The notes beneath the pieces are model-generated. The model was not told the DNA's origin. It saw only the letters and a program-made list of their open reading frames with translations, and did not search any database. From Eudromia elegans (Eukaryota > Chordata > Aves > Tinamiformes > Tinamidae), in assembly GCA_003342815.1 (NCBI GenBank), contig PTEX01000414.1:170949-234948 (forward strand): 64,000 nt of DNA. The letters run 5' to 3'. Shown piece after piece: positions 48,715 to 62,386 of this stretch (within the stretch, counting starts at the first letter, position 1; every line of letters begins with the position of its first letter). The position numbers and the translations under genes were made by a program.

Positions 48715-51700
48715 AGAATCAGTAAAGATATAACAGGAATTGGAAGGAACTTTTAGACTGCACTCTGTACAATTTATATTCCATTAATTGTCGCAGTCTT
48801 CCTGCGCTAGTATTCTTAACAGAATCCTTTAAAATTCTATTGCAAAAAGCAAACGTGTTACCTTGAAAATGAATCCTGTTGTCTTTTTTTCTTTCATCAT
48901 TCCTTCTGTCCTTGCTAATCAGATTGTTATAATGTCATGCTAGCCAAGGGCAATACATATTTGGGTGACTGCTGTTGCTGGGAATCAAGGATATATACTG
49001 AAAGATGTATGTGTGATAAATTCTCCTTTTTTAGCTAACAGCCTGGTCACTTTATACAACTAATACTATTGTGAATGGAGCGGATGAGAATTCTCCTCTT
49101 GCATCCAAGAACAAAATCTGTTAAAGTGGTAATGCTGGATTATGTCTGAAATTGATCCTTATATTACTCTAACTAAATAAAAAGGGTTTTTTTTAAAAAA
49201 AAAAATTCATTTTCTCACCTTTTTTAGTTTTGTTTCCTTACCACTTCTCTTTTCCTAAATAGAAATTATTCTATTTGATTTGACTTTTGTTAATATTAGT
49301 TGCGTATGCGTATCTATCAATTACCAATGTTTTGCCACAGTAAGTACACAGGAACTGTAAATTCCGTGATTACTTATATGTCTTATTTCAATTAGTGGCC
49401 ATTTTGCAATCTAATTACTTTGAGACTGATGAACAAAGAAACAAGTCTTTTGTTTACCCCTTCTAAGAAAAATAGAACAGGAAAATCAAGCTTTCTTGGT
49501 TTCTGTTTTTCTTAGTGATAATCATTTATATTCATGTAGAAACTAAGCGTCACAATTTCAGTATTCCCATTCTGCACCATACTCCAAAACACAGAACAAA
49601 AATCAGTCTCAAAGCTTACAATCAGTGTATAAAATGAGGTGCAAGAAATGAATTTGCTAAAAGAAAAAAAAGGTTACATTTTGAATGTCAAGCGATCTTG
49701 TCTTTATGCCCTGTGAAGGCTGAGTTAGGGATTTATAGCTTTTAAAACACATTTAAATTTAATTGCTGCAAAAGTACTGCAATTCTGTCTTTCCATTCAA
49801 ACAGGGAACAGAAAAAACCCACACATATTGGAAACCATGTCTGTAATAATGTGAAACTCACTTCCTTCATGGACCACTAAGGCTGAGAGATTGCCTCTCC
49901 TCTCTGTTTCTTTGCACCTCTGCTGACTCTTTGAGGTGCTGGAGATTTAGAAGAGGAAAATTTCCATGAGTGATAGTGGAATAACTAGATCCCTTTGTCT
50001 AATACATAAAATGGCCTCGATAAGAAAATAAAATAATAATTGTATTCGCCATTTCCATCTCATTATCTTTTATGAGAATTGTAAGTAGCTGGCTTTAGAC
50101 TTGTCTTGGAAAACGCTAGAACTAGAAAATATTTATTTATTTGAAAGCCTTTCTTTATTTTTGGACACTGAATTCTAGATTTCATTAAAACTGAAATGTA
50201 TTCCAGTTTGTGTCATATATTAAAATATTACCGACAACATTAATACAAAGATTGTTAGAATAAACTGAAAATATGTAATTTATTTTAAATTAAAAATCCA
50301 AGTTACTGTGGATCTAGACCATTTGGTTTGAAATCTCAGTGTAACTGTATAGAGTTATATATGCTAATTTAATCTTGTTCATTGAATTTAAATTCATGAA
50401 TGTGTTTTGTACACGGTCATCATTCAAGCAAGTAGATAATTGTCTTGAGAATCTGGAAACATCTTTGGCTATTATTCTGAATTAGACTTTGGGAAGTGCT
50501 TCAGATGTTTTCATGAGTTTATTTTTAAACACATATTTTGCATCACTATTCTGCCAGGCAGGACTGAAACACAAGTGACCTTCTGGTAAAAGCTTTGCTA
50601 AACATATGTTTGCTGCTTTAGGTTTGATAATATTTAAATACAGTTTCAGAGGCAACCACTAATTTAGGGTATTAGCTGTTATCTCTTCACCTGAAAACTT
50701 ATGCAAAATTGTCCATTGCTGATCACATATTGCTGTATTTATCCCATTCTTTGCCACCAGACTGTGATAATAGAATGAGAATACTTTTGCAATCCTATGG
50801 TTCAGAGACCTATGGCACAGTAGCCTGAGATTCTGACAATCATAGATTCAATACATCGGAAACTTCGTTTTCGGCCTGCTTCACTCCCTAAAGGCCTTCA
50901 TTTGCATGTACTTTTCAGATATATTAAAGTTGTATTCTAGCTCCTTTAGAAAAGAGCAGGAATAAATAGGAATAACTGGGCAAATTTGATGCCCATACAG
51001 TTGGGAAGTGGAAGTGGATTTTTTTAACAGTGGATTATCTGACATTGAAATCTAAAACTTCTTTTTTTTTGTATTTTTTAGGCATTCAAAATAAGCTCAA
51101 GAGAGTTGAACGTGGCAACAACATGACAGTTTTGTGTTTACATTTTACCTGTTCACAGGTTGTATTCAGTGCACATACAAACTGAGGCCAAATATATCAT
51201 AGCCTACATTTTTTTACTTCTCAGAGTTGCTTAATTCCTTGATACTGTCTGATGCATAAGACTCTAAACCTATTTTATCTGGATTAAATTAGGAAAAATA
51301 TGAAGGCTAGATGCTTGATTGTATATCACTGCATCTTTACTCCATCAACTCAGAATCTGATTCTAGATCTCTTGTTTTATAGACAAATTGTTGAAATATT
51401 GGAGTATGTGTGACTTCTACTTGAGACTTTTCAGAATTGCTTTGTGATTTAAAGGTTAGTCCCTGTGTCATTATCTCTTCCTTACATAAAATATCCTTAT
51501 GTCTAAAATTCCCAGTATGTAAGTTTCTGCTTTGAGTATTTTGCAATTGTGGCATTTTAATCTTTTTTAATTTCCTTCATATATAAAAAAGAAAGAAAGA
51601 AGATAGGTCAAAGAGAACAAAGCTGGAATATTAAATTGAGCCTCAGCAGACTTGATTTGTGTCTTGATTTCCCAGCTGTAGAATGAAGAAAATATCCAGT

Positions 51701-53170
51701 GTGCTGTTAAGCCAAATACTCTTTAGAAATTGTGTTGTATCTTATTCTAGTAAGAGAAACCATTGATAGAATGTCTCTTCTCTAAATCAGCCTGTTGAAA
51801 GTTGCACAGAACAGATTTATAATAGCCCTGCAGGCTTCCATCAGGAATTGAATCCCTATAAGTACCTTTAGCTAAGCTCTGGAGACTGGGAGTCAGGTCA
51901 CAGAGTAAAGTACCTAAATTTCAGTCTGCAATGTAGACATATAAGCTGTCACTACGCTGAGTGGATGTCCACTCAATATGATCAATTCAGTTGACCGAAT
52001 GTAGCTATCTAAATTTGCAGTTAAAAATAGCCAACTCCTTGGCTTCTCTAAGAGTCACAGAGGGCTGTGGGCTTGCACCAGCACATTGTGCATGCGAAGT
52101 GAGTTCATGGTAGTTCAAATTCAAACACAGTACAAGACCCAGGATCTCTCCACAAGCCTGAATCACACTCTTGCTTTGTTTTTTTGCAAAAAGACACATT
52201 ATTTTTTTAAAACCTAAATAAAGACAAAATGTGTTCGATTAAAGATTGGTTGAAGCAGTGAAATTATGTGAATTATACTAAAAGGAATGGAAAATGAAGA
52301 TATGTTTTGAAGAGAACTCCTTCCAGTGCTAGGATAGGACATAGATGACTTCCAGAGTCCCTGAGAGAAAAATGCTGCTCTAAAAATGGAACAACTCATG
52401 CAGAGATTGATAGAGGCTTACGCTTTCAAGAACTTAGGACGAAATATAGGATGCTGCAAGGATGAGACGGGGATATTTTTCCCTGTCCTTGTTGAAGCTA
52501 TGCCAGTAATAGAAAAGAAAAAAAAGTGAATCACAGGTCACAAGGAAAGAATACAAGAAGGACTGTGGTCCTGTAGTTGAATAGTTGCTGTTTTTTTCTG
52601 CTGAGTAAAACATGGCTCTTGTTTTGAGGCTTCCTATATTCTACAAATTAAAAAGTTAGTGGGTAAATGTGGGAAATAGGAGTGCAGAATATAGGGCAGA
52701 AAGAGGATTCTTCCCTTTTGTCAGTACTTGTTGAGTGGCCAGGGCTTCTGGCTGGTTTTCATTGTCTTCAAAAATCAGGGCTTAATTTGATAAGGGCACA
52801 TAAGATTCACCAAGGTTTTCAGGAATATAGTGTAAGAAGTCATTCTTTTCACTTGCTTATGAGTACATTTAGTATTCTAGATATTTGTTTGTTTAAAAAT
52901 TGATAGGGGAAAGCTTTAATTAAGTGAACTATGTTTAGCAAGACCCAGTTCAGCCAACATTAGCTAGACAACTAACTTCTGTGTACCAGAGGGTCCACAA
53001 TCTCTCTAAGGGCGCTAAAGAAATGCATTTTCAGAGAACAACTCAGCACAACGAAAATCTAAATTGGCCTCAAGAAATTTATTCCCACTGATAGTAGAAG
53101 AAATGTGAAATGATCATCCGCTTAAATTTAGGAGCCTGAAGTTAGGCAGAAGGAATTCAAGACAAATGCA
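48715..53170. other. AT-rich noncoding desert
   Basis: About 4.5 kb without a supported gene or mobile element. All ORFs are below 80 codons and lack domains. Confidence 0.6.
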
Positions 53171-53176
53171 TTCATA

Positions 53177-53230
<54 letters not shown>
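53177..53230. repeat. (CTAT)n microsatellite
   Basis: Thirteen and a half perfect CTAT units over 54 bp, followed by an imperfect CTACCTATTATC. A pure tetranucleotide run of this length is usually highly polymorphic and useful as a marker. Confidence 0.98.
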
Positions 53231-53231
<1 letters not shown>

Positions 53232-56200
53232 CCTATTATCATGGCTGCTACAAAACACTGCTTCTGTCCTGATTAGAGTTGAACAAAGTCTTAGTTTGAT
53301 CAGAGCTCCATCTCTTAAGGAAGAGATGAGAAAACAGTTTGAGAAAGGAAAGAATGGAAACCAGCTATTTTACTCAATGTTCTTAGCTAACTTCGAGTTT
53401 GCTGGTGCTCTCATACCAGGTTCATTATTGTTAGATGCAGCAGTCTCTCTGCAAACCCAAAGTCTGTCTGTAAAGCCTTCTGGCATGTAAACCTAGAATT
53501 TTAGTGCATTTATCATCAACTCCAGACATTATTGAAGCTGAGAGAAACACGCCTGAGTGAAGCCCCAGAACTGCAGAGATGAGGCCATCGGTTTCTTTTG
53601 GCACAAGGCACATTGACTGCAAAATACAAGTTGGAAGAGCTCTATATATTTATGACTGCAGAGTATTCTTCAGTTTGGAGGCTGTAATGGTACTCTATAA
53701 TAGTTTTCAGGCAACAGCTATTTTCCCTCAATTGCTGTGTAATTTATGATAATAGCAGTAAGGGGACCCTTAAATTGTTGATATTTGCATCTATTCATTT
53801 TTAAGCATCTTTTGCAGACGTTAGGATGCACAAATCTTATCAGGCACTAGGTCCAATTCTTCGGAGTTTAAAAACAATTTTATTCTAAGTCACAGAAAAT
53901 ATTTTTTTTTAAGTGTGGTATCCAGGGACACCTTTGTGGTTGTTGTTATTGTTATTATTATTATGTGACTATTATTAATTATGAGAATGGGATGCATGTA
54001 ATATCAATACTTATAAGATAATTTATACTCAGAAGCGTAGTATTGAGCAGTACTAACTTAAGAGTCTGAGAGCAGACCATGTCTAATGAAAGCAAGATAT
54101 TTCATTACAGACTGGTCATGAGGATATAAATAAGTAGTTACTCTGACTTCTCGTAATACAAGACAGGAAATGGAGCCATGTCCTATTAGACATAAATCAA
54201 GAAATGTTTCCTTTCTCTGTTGCTCTGAAGATTTAAAGAAACTTCAGGCTTGATCTTGTATTTATCTCTTTCCTTTGCAATGCCTGCCTCTCTTTACTTC
54301 CCTTTTCACTTCCACCAGACTTCTGAAAATGAGCAAATGCAGTTTTTCCTGATTATACTTATATAGGGTTAGAAATAATTAATTATTCATGAGATTAAAT
54401 TCAGGGGTTTTTTTGATTATAGCAAAGTACATGCTCTTTTCATCTTCTTTATTTAACAACATGATGTAGAAAAATAAGAGTTTGAGAGACAGCTTACATT
54501 TTAACATCAGGATTCTGAAGCCTGGATTGTGTGGGTAAAGCTTGTGCAGTGACCTCCTGCAAGATACATGTCTCAACTCGGCATTCGGATGTTTCATTTT
54601 CATAGACATTCCCTTATTGATTGCAGTAGAAAAGACACCAGATAACAAATATTATAAAAGTCACTGCTGCTCAAATGAACACTTCTTTTTGCCCTATGTG
54701 AAAACTCAACACTGTAATTTGAAAATGTTTCCAATAACACGGGAAGGTAGTTCTCGCAGTCTGACATCTTCAATGCAATTTTGCTACCATACTTCACAGA
54801 TATCCTGGGGCATGCCACGTGTGTTTTCAGTATATACTGTAAGCACAAAACCTTTATATTTTCTGCAGATTTTAGAGCATTCAGGCAGATACTATGCTTT
54901 AGTATATGCCTTACTCTCTTTTATCACCTAAATCTAGTGCTGGAAAAGGATATCATGTGTTTGTACATATGATATGTTTTGGATCTTAAATTCAGATAAT
55001 CAACTTTGTAAGCTGATTTATCAATATTATCAAAGTTGAATAAAAAGATTATTCAGGTATGTTATCATTTCTGTCTCCAGTAGCAACAGGAAAATAATGC
55101 TTCTTCCATGATGCTGCTCTTAGGTGTTTCTAGTGCAGCAATTCATAGTGCCAATTAATGCCATGGACAGATAGGATTGGCTTCATCTGTCCTAATTTAA
55201 GCCATCTGAGAGATTCTTAAATCTGAGCTAGCCAAATGAGGAAAATAAATGCTTCCTAAGGGTGATTCCTCTCATTCTCAGTAGTGTTTAAAGTAGCTTT
55301 TTAGGGTAGGATGACCTGGAAGTGTATCTTTCATCCAGGAAGGGAATCTCTGGCATTAAAGCTCAATGCCTGTCTTGCAGAAGTCTCGAGTCAGTTATGG
55401 TCAGTTACCTATTCTTGAGCACTTCAGGACTGAGCTATCTGGAAACATCAGAAATTTATGCTTATGCCAGGGATCATGTGAATACTCCTTGTCTCCTTTA
55501 TGTCAAAGACAGCTGAGCTTTAACTGCTGATGAAAATGATTTTCTGCCAAGATTTTTTTTTTTTTTTTCTGGAGTGGGATATGGGGATCTCAGAGCAAAT
55601 TCTCATCACTTTTCTTGTGGGGCTGCCTGCAAATGGGTGAGTGCAAGTGGTGGGGCCTGCAGCTGTTAGCTGGCAGACATTTCACAAAGAAATTTTGTGG
55701 AAGAAGCATGTGTGCATGTGCATAACAGTGCAAATTTAAGAGAGTATCGTCTTACAACACAAGAACAGTGTAAGTGGCATGCGTTATCATAATAATACTC
55801 ACAGATGGAAAACACTTATTTGTGAAATATTCGAAAACAACAACAACCAGAAAAGGCTATGATCAAGGCTGATGGACCTTGTACTTTTGACTCTGCCTCT
55901 TTTTTTGCTCGGCCTCTTGCCTGTTTCTGCAAGCTTGACAATAGCCAACAACAGGCAGCACTGCAGTCTGCGGTGAGGTACATGAAAGCATGACAGCTCC
56001 ACAGCCCATTTTCTGAACTTATTTTTCTAGCACTACGAATCTATGTTATTCAGCTTCATCACAGAAAGGAGGATCAGAGCACAGAGTTACAGGCTAAATT
56101 TTTACCACTCACCTCATGCATGAAATCCCAGGGCAACAGCTCGGCCTGAGCTGCCACATGCCCATCTCTGTGACTCAGGACAGCCGAGAAATCCCCTCAG

Positions 56201-58560
56201 GGGTCTGCTCACCCTGTGCTGCTCTGCGTCCTGCCCGGATGTGCTGTGGTGAAGGGGCTAGTGTCAGCATGTGCCATCTGCCCTTTGCTTGAAAGGGAAA
56301 AGAAACTGACAGATCTTTACTGAGGCATTTAAACTCTTGGTGGGACGGTTCCCACTTCTACCAGGGTAATAGTTGCACCAATTGTCAAACCTTTAGGAAT
56401 CTTTAAGGGGCATCTTTTAATTGCTGTGGCTGTTTTCCAACACACTGTGTTGGGTATTGTGTGCATCATTGTGGTACATGTTTTACCTAGAAGCAAGGTA
56501 CGTGGCCTGAAGGTTTGCAGTTGGAAAGGACCAGTGAAGTAATGTTATGCCATCTGGAATATAAAGGACTTGATCTGGGGTTAATTCTTGGGTTATGCTT
56601 GCAGAATTCGCTGGAGAGTTAGATTATGATTAGATTCACAAGTCTACCAGTAGAAAGGCATTCAGATATTAAATCCGGATTTTCTAAATTCCAGCTTAAT
56701 TTCTAATCTGTAAATCTTATTCTTCCTTTCCAATTAAGCATCTGTTTTCAGCAGCTGGAAGTATATTTTATTGGCACCAATGAGAAAAGTTGGTAACTTT
56801 CCAGTACCTTGCCATTTAAGAAGAAGCTGTGAACACAATTGCTATTTCATACTTATTTTCTTCCAGTTACCTTATCCTTGAATATATGGCTGCTTTATGG
56901 TAAAGTCAGATGTTAAATAACACGGGATCAAAGGCTTTACAACGTGTTCTGCATCAAGGGAGAATGCTACACTGACATAAAACATAATCTTTATTTCTAT
57001 CAATCTAACTATCTCACTGCTCTGCTTTTAGAACATTCTGTCAGAAATAGCACTGGATTTGATGTTCAAAAGTAAAAAACAGACAAAAGGCAAAATAATT
57101 TTTTATTCTTATAAAGCCTCTGAAGAGATACAGCTTTTTAGTATGTGTGCATGGGTATCTGCTCTTTTTTTTTTTTTCCCCTGATCTGGATTTTAGAAAA
57201 CTCATAATTGAAGCCTGTGGATATCTTCAGCTTTGTTTATATATTCCTTTCAAAATGTCTATGTAAGAAACCTGTTTTTAAGTGTAACAATTATGAATAA
57301 ATTAATTACACATAGTTATATAAATATCACAGATATTGCAGCTATTTAGAATGACAAAAATATTTGTTCTCCTTTTCTTCCAGAAATGCAACAGATATTA
57401 GATTTCAAAAGGAGTGAGTATATTTAATGTTGAGCTTTCTTGAGATTACTGTGAAGTGTTATCATTTTTGACATTAAGCACCATGATTAGTCCAAAAATA
57501 ATTTTCCTCAGAAGTAATCTGTTAGTATTTATGTTCACATATTAAAATGAAGGGCAGCTAGATTTATTATTAGTAAATGAAAATACCACAAAATGTGAAC
57601 ATTAATATCTTCCTTAGAATCTTATCTATTTAAAATATTTTTAACACAATTATATAAAAGCAAATTCAGTTTTAATATGTCAGATAGTGTTATCATCTTG
57701 CAGGCAGCATTCTGAGGTTAATAATGTCAGGAAATATAAAGTGTTTTTTGACTATAAGATTAGACATCTTATTTGGAAAAGGGCTTTAAACTCAATTTCA
57801 AAAGTAGATTTCATGCCCCATGAAATTTAAAGTGTGACATTTTGAAAACATTCACTTTATTGTAATGCAGTAAAAAATTATAGTGTACATCCTTCGTGCT
57901 CAAACCATCAAGACTGTTTCTTGATTGAGATTGGGAATCTTTTTTCAAGTAAAAATGTGATATTCAATAAATAATCAATGCTGCCAACTGTTCATGCTGA
58001 CAAGACAGGTACTCAGGGAGAAAGAACTGCTTTAACTGTATTCATTGAACTTTGAAACAACACCCAGCAAGGTATTCAAACATATTTAGTAATGTTTTCC
58101 CCCAAAAGATTTAAATTTCAAAGAAAAAATGCAGAAATATCCAATAAAAATTAGCAAAGATGATAACTCTCACCATATGTACAGTTAAAATTGTTCTAAC
58201 TTCACTAGATAATCCTGTGATCCTACATGATCTTTCCAGGAAGTGGGGATCACCCTATACAAGAAGGATATGTATTTTACTTTTTCTACTTTTTCATACT
58301 GTTGCTGAGGTGCTTTCTGATTCCTTTTACTCTTTACTGAAGAGTTCTTGTTACAACTTTGCATTTGTTAAATGGAAAACACTCAGAATCCTTTGTTCAT
58401 AATTACTTTTACAGACTTGGGCAAATTAACTTTATCATTGCCATATGACATCAAATTTTCAGTCTTCATTGAGAAATTTTTCTTCACATGTCCTAATATC
58501 TCATTTGGCTGTTCACAGACTCATGTGACTCACGACTATGGACTTTGTTTAACCACAGTT
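53231..58560. other. Noncoding desert, no gene recognised
   Basis: Contains TTG/TTA repeats at 53938-53964, T-runs at 55553-55568 and 57165-57177, and a GC-richer patch at about 56,110-56,290 with short inverted repeats (AGCTC...GAGCT; CCCCT-C-AGGGG at 56193-56203). The 129-codon plus frame at 54542-54931 has no recognisable domain. Confidence 0.55.
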
Positions 58561-58566
58561 TTAACA

Positions 58567-58801
58567 AGAAAGGAAAAAGAAAAAGAAAAAGAAAAAAAAA
58601 GAAAAAGAAAAAGAAAAAGAAAAAGAAAAAGAAAAAGAAAAAGAAAAAGAAAAAGAAAAAGAAAAAGAAAAAGAAAAAGANAAAAGAAAAAGAAAAAGAA
58701 AAAGAAAAAGAAAAAGAAAAAGAAAAAGAAAAAGAAAAAGAAAAAGAAAAAGAAAAAGAAAAAGAAAAAGAAAAAGGAAAAGAAAAAGGAAAAGAAAAGG
58801 A
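58567..58801. repeat. (AAAAAG)n simple repeat, about 235 bp
   Basis: A long purine-only tract of AAAAAG units, interrupted by an N at 58681 and by a few AAAAGG variants toward the right end. Long frames called through it on either strand (Lys/Glu-rich or Phe/Leu-rich) are artefacts. The N suggests that repeat length was not resolved during assembly. Confidence 0.97.
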
Positions 58802-58807
58802 ATCTAG

Positions 58808-59055
58808 GTCCCAGGTCCCTCTCTGCGGGGCTGCTCTCCAGGAGGTCGGTCCCCAGCCTGTAGGCGTGTTTAGGGTTATTCCTCCCCTGGTGCAGGACCC
58901 TACACTTGCCCTTATTGAACTTCATGAGGTTACTCGCCGCCCAGCTGTCCAGTCTGTCCAGGTCCCTCTGGATGGCAGCGCAGCCCTCAGGGCTGTCAGC
59001 TATTCCTCCCAGTTTGGTATCATCAGCAAACTTGCTGAGGGAGCACTGCATCCCA
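58808..59055 (-). mobile_element. CR1 LINE internal fragment, minus strand
   Basis: Read on the minus strand, this is an internal slice of CR1 reverse transcriptase from just before motif C to the start of the thumb. Both ends of the element are missing. It starts near 59055 in the phrase before SLSKFADD and stops at SPAERDLG, where it meets the purine repeat. Sequence identity to the CR1 pattern is much higher than in the 7.8-10.1 kb copies. Confidence 0.92.
58809..59054 (-). pseudogene. CR1 reverse-transcriptase fragment with intact FADD box
   Basis: About 82 codons remain open: SLSKFADDTKLGG, GCAAIQRDLDRLDSWA, NLMKFNKGKCRVLH and YRLGTDLLESSPAERDLG. The catalytic FADD pair (59019-59030 on the plus strand) is preserved, unlike the FAEA of the copy near 8610. 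The fingers, motif A and C-terminus are absent, so it cannot work as an enzyme. The open frame continues artificially into the AAAAAG repeat. Confidence 0.88.
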
Positions 59056-59059
59056 TATG

Positions 59060-61890
59060 TACTCCACTCCATATGTATGTGTATATATACCAGACTTAAT
59101 GAGGAAGCAGAAAACCTACTTACAGATATACCACGGCTCAAGAACAGAATTGAAAACTGCCAATTAATATATTTAGACTAGAGATTTATAAGATTTTAAT
59201 TTTAAGTTGAGAAGAATCAAGTACTGTAAAAGACTTCTAATAAAAGTATTAGGAGGCAGAAGCTTGACTGCTTTTAAGAGGATCTTGGTAAATTAACAAT
59301 GGGGTTATATGATTAACATCAATACGAGGGGATACAAGAAGTCTTTCTTTTGGGTCTAGCTCTAAGGGTAAATGAAATAGGCAAGTGAATACCTTTGAAG
59401 AAAGCAGATTTTTTTTTTTTTTTTTAAAGTCATATATGAAAAAATAGAAATATTAGTAATACTAATTTCCTGGTAAAGGAATGAAACATTTTTTTCATAC
59501 CAACTTTATTATTTTATCAGAGAATAAGGAATGTTCTTTGTTTCATAAGATAAGTATCTGAGCATAAAGCAAGTGTCATAGTTAACTGCATTGAACCATT
59601 CCTAAAATGGAGTTTGATGAAAGAAGGGAAGGGATCAATTTAGTCTTCTTGGGTACCCTGAATATTCCTTATGTAGGCATACATATTAAAAGCCATGCCT
59701 TATATTTCTGAGTTTACAGAATTGCAATTCTTTTGTGGCAAACATGTAGAAACAATGCAATTGTGCCTTTGATTAATTAGTTTTGCAGTTGAATAGATAC
59801 ATGAATACCACTTCCCTTATCATCAAGCAGCAGCTGACCAATCCTTTCATGAATCTCATGGACTATCACTGATTACAACTGATGTTAAGCAAATGGTGAA
59901 TAACAACATGTAAAAACCCCAGTGGATGTTGTGGATCTCACTATGAAGAGAGTAAATGTCTGTCTAATACTGTTATACATCAGTGACGGCATTACTATTG
60001 TCTCTTTGGACATCCATGATCTACTGTGTTCTGGATTGTGCTTAGTTAAGCTTAGTTTTGGTTTAGTTAAGTGTCAACATTTTATCTATACTTTGTTTTT
60101 CCTGGCATGAACTTTATTCGGTGTAATTTTCAATAGATTTATACAACTTAAAAACACATCTTTTATTGATCAATAAGCAGTACCGAAGAAGCCAATCAAA
60201 GTGTAGAGGACAACAACAATTTCAAGCTATCAGTTAGAGAGCAATTTTATTATTTGAAATAATAAATATCTTACCAAATACTCTGTTTAAGAATACAGAA
60301 CAACACAGAGAGAGTTTTATCTTCTACATACTGGCTTAGAAAAGAACAATGAGGTGCCTCACCACAGAGAAATTCTCATACAACCCTTATCTCATAGATA
60401 TACTTCACTGAATTTTCTGTTCAAGAAAGCTGTTTTGCAGCCAAGAAAATGACATGCTTTATTCAGCAGTGTGTTCTTTGAGTACTAGCTGAGGTTTTTA
60501 ATGTTTTTTTAGTTGATGCATTTTGCTCTCATTTTATTGTGTTTGTGCTCTTGATAGAAAAACAATTACCATCCTTATCACTTTAGGAAATTAACTTTTT
60601 TAAAGCATAGCTTAATAAAAATATATATATATAGTGCATATATGACTAAAGTGAAAGAAAGCAATATTACTGCTGTAGACTGCTTAGAGTTACAGTGCTA
60701 TTGGCTTTCTCACTCTCATTGATTTCCCTCATGTAAGCACATGGGTCTTTTTTGTAAGTAATGAAATGCCAAGGTTCAGTGTAGTGTATCTTTCATTAAA
60801 TCTGCAGTGATGAAATCTGTTTAATAATGTGCGTGGCATACTTCTGCCCTTCCCCTACTTTCTTCTGGGATAGATATGCAATTCAGTTGTGCTTCTTTCT
60901 TGTTTTCCACGCACAGCTAGTAAAATGCAAGACATTTTAAAGACATTGTGCAATTCCACTTTCTTAACCAGTTACTGTTAAAAAATGGCTTTTTAAATTC
61001 TTGCTCCTAAATGACATAGTAAAGATATCAGTTAAAATATCAGATTAGTAGCTGCAAATAAGTAGTAAAATAAAAAGGAGAATAATTCCTGAAAAACTGT
61101 AAACTCAGTCTTCAATTCTAAATGCTCTTAAGCATTATGCATACTTTTTATGTACAGAAATTATCTTTCTGGACTTCATAAGATCATTTCTATGAGTTAA
61201 ATTACAGACTTACCTACAATCAACAGTGAAGTGATTAACTATGACTACAGAACATAGAAAAATAGATAATTTTAGAGGATAATGTCTTCATAATAATGGG
61301 TAATATTTCATCATTTATTTTGTATGGAGTGCTAGAAATAAAAACATCATGTAAAAATATTCAAGTTGAGTTTACAAAACTCTGAATCTTGGTCATTACT
61401 TTAGAATAGTGAACATATATCAGAGTACTGGGACTCATAAGTGAGCTGAGATAAAAATCACTTCGCACTAAATGCACAAGTATATATTAGACCAGAGGGA
61501 AGATTCTGTTAGGTGAAATTTTTGCACTCAAAATATATTTTTATGTAGATATCACTGAATTGCTCTTAAAATCAAAAGGAGTTTTCCTAGATAGCACAAA
61601 CGTAGTAATCTGTTTAAATATTACCTATTTTGAACTATCTAGCATTCTAAGTGTATCTAGTTGTCCATCTTCCTCTAGTTTGAATCAACATAATTTTAAG
61701 TATCTTCAAATATATCTCTCCTGGTCTCCTTTTTTTGTAGTAGTTACAAATTTACTGAGGGGATGTCTGGAAAACTGGTCTTCTATGCTTTTAATGCAGA
61801 CTGAAAGTGAAGAAAAGTACATGGCTTAATCCAAAAAAGAAGATTGTTTGTAAGCTTGTGATTTTAAAAGGAAAGAAAGGTCTTTCATTG
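59060..61890. other. AT-rich noncoding desert
   Basis: No gene recognised. A T17 run lies at 59409-59425 and an AT microsatellite at about 60620-60633. ORFs are under 90 codons without domains. Confidence 0.6.
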
Positions 61891-61893
61891 CAG

Positions 61894-62125
61894 CACAGAA
61901 TCATGGAAATACAGAGCAGATGAAGTCAGAATCATCTAATCCAGCTTCCCTACTCAAGCAAGGTTGCCTATAGCAGGTTGACCTATCTATCTTCCTACAG
62001 CAGGCAGAATCATGTAAAGTCAGGTTCTGAATATCTCTGAGGATAGAGTCTCCACAGCCTCTCTGGACAACCTGCTCCAGTACTTGACAGCATGTGACTC
62101 ATCCAGAAGTTACGATGGAGGTTTC
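61894..62125 (-). mobile_element. CR1 LINE 3' end, minus strand (eroded)
   Basis: The plus strand shows CACAGAATCATGGAAAT, then ATCATCTAATCCAGCTTCC, then GATAGAGTCTCCACAGCCTC and CTCTGGACAACCTGCTCCAG. These are the reverse complement of a CR1 3' UTR and its preceding C-terminal region. It is more diverged than the copy at 22260-22690 and is cut off by a pyrimidine tract. Confidence 0.88.
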
Positions 62126-62170
62126 CCTCTGTCTCCTCTTCCCTCTTTCTTCCTTCTTTCCTTCTTCCTT
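62122..62170. repeat. Polypyrimidine tract
   Basis: A stretch of 49 nt that is all C/T except one G (at 62131), followed by a duplicated CTTCCTTAGTTC word (around 62165-62176 and 62194-62205). A purine strand this long can adopt triplex structure, but this is not shown. Confidence 0.85.
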
Positions 62171-62386
62171 AGTTCTTCTTGCCTCAGCTCCTCCTTCCTT
62201 AGTTCACCTTTTATATATTTTCTTTTACATTTAGGTGAAGCTTGAGTGACTCTAGTCACACATACTTTCATTATTGATGGTTTAATCACTGGTGTTTTAA
62301 TGAGAGAGTTTCAGATGTTGTTGGAAGCAAAATCAGAAGGGTTTGTTATCATAATATGCAGGAAATCTCGCTATCAAGAACTGAAA

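Noticed and set aside
48712-48745. Weak resemblance to a CR1 3' end (GGAATTGGAAGGAACTTTTAGA)
   Set aside because: Too short, lacks the ATTCTGTG-type terminus, and nothing before or after continues the match.
53177-53230. CTAT array considered as a CRISPR-like or satellite repeat
   Set aside because: It is a pure 4-bp microsatellite with no spacers.
58372-59141. Long frames of 163-201 codons on both strands, rich in Lys/Glu or Phe/Leu
   Set aside because: They are readings through the (AAAAAG)n repeat. Only the CR1 reverse-transcriptase slice at one end is real coding ancestry.
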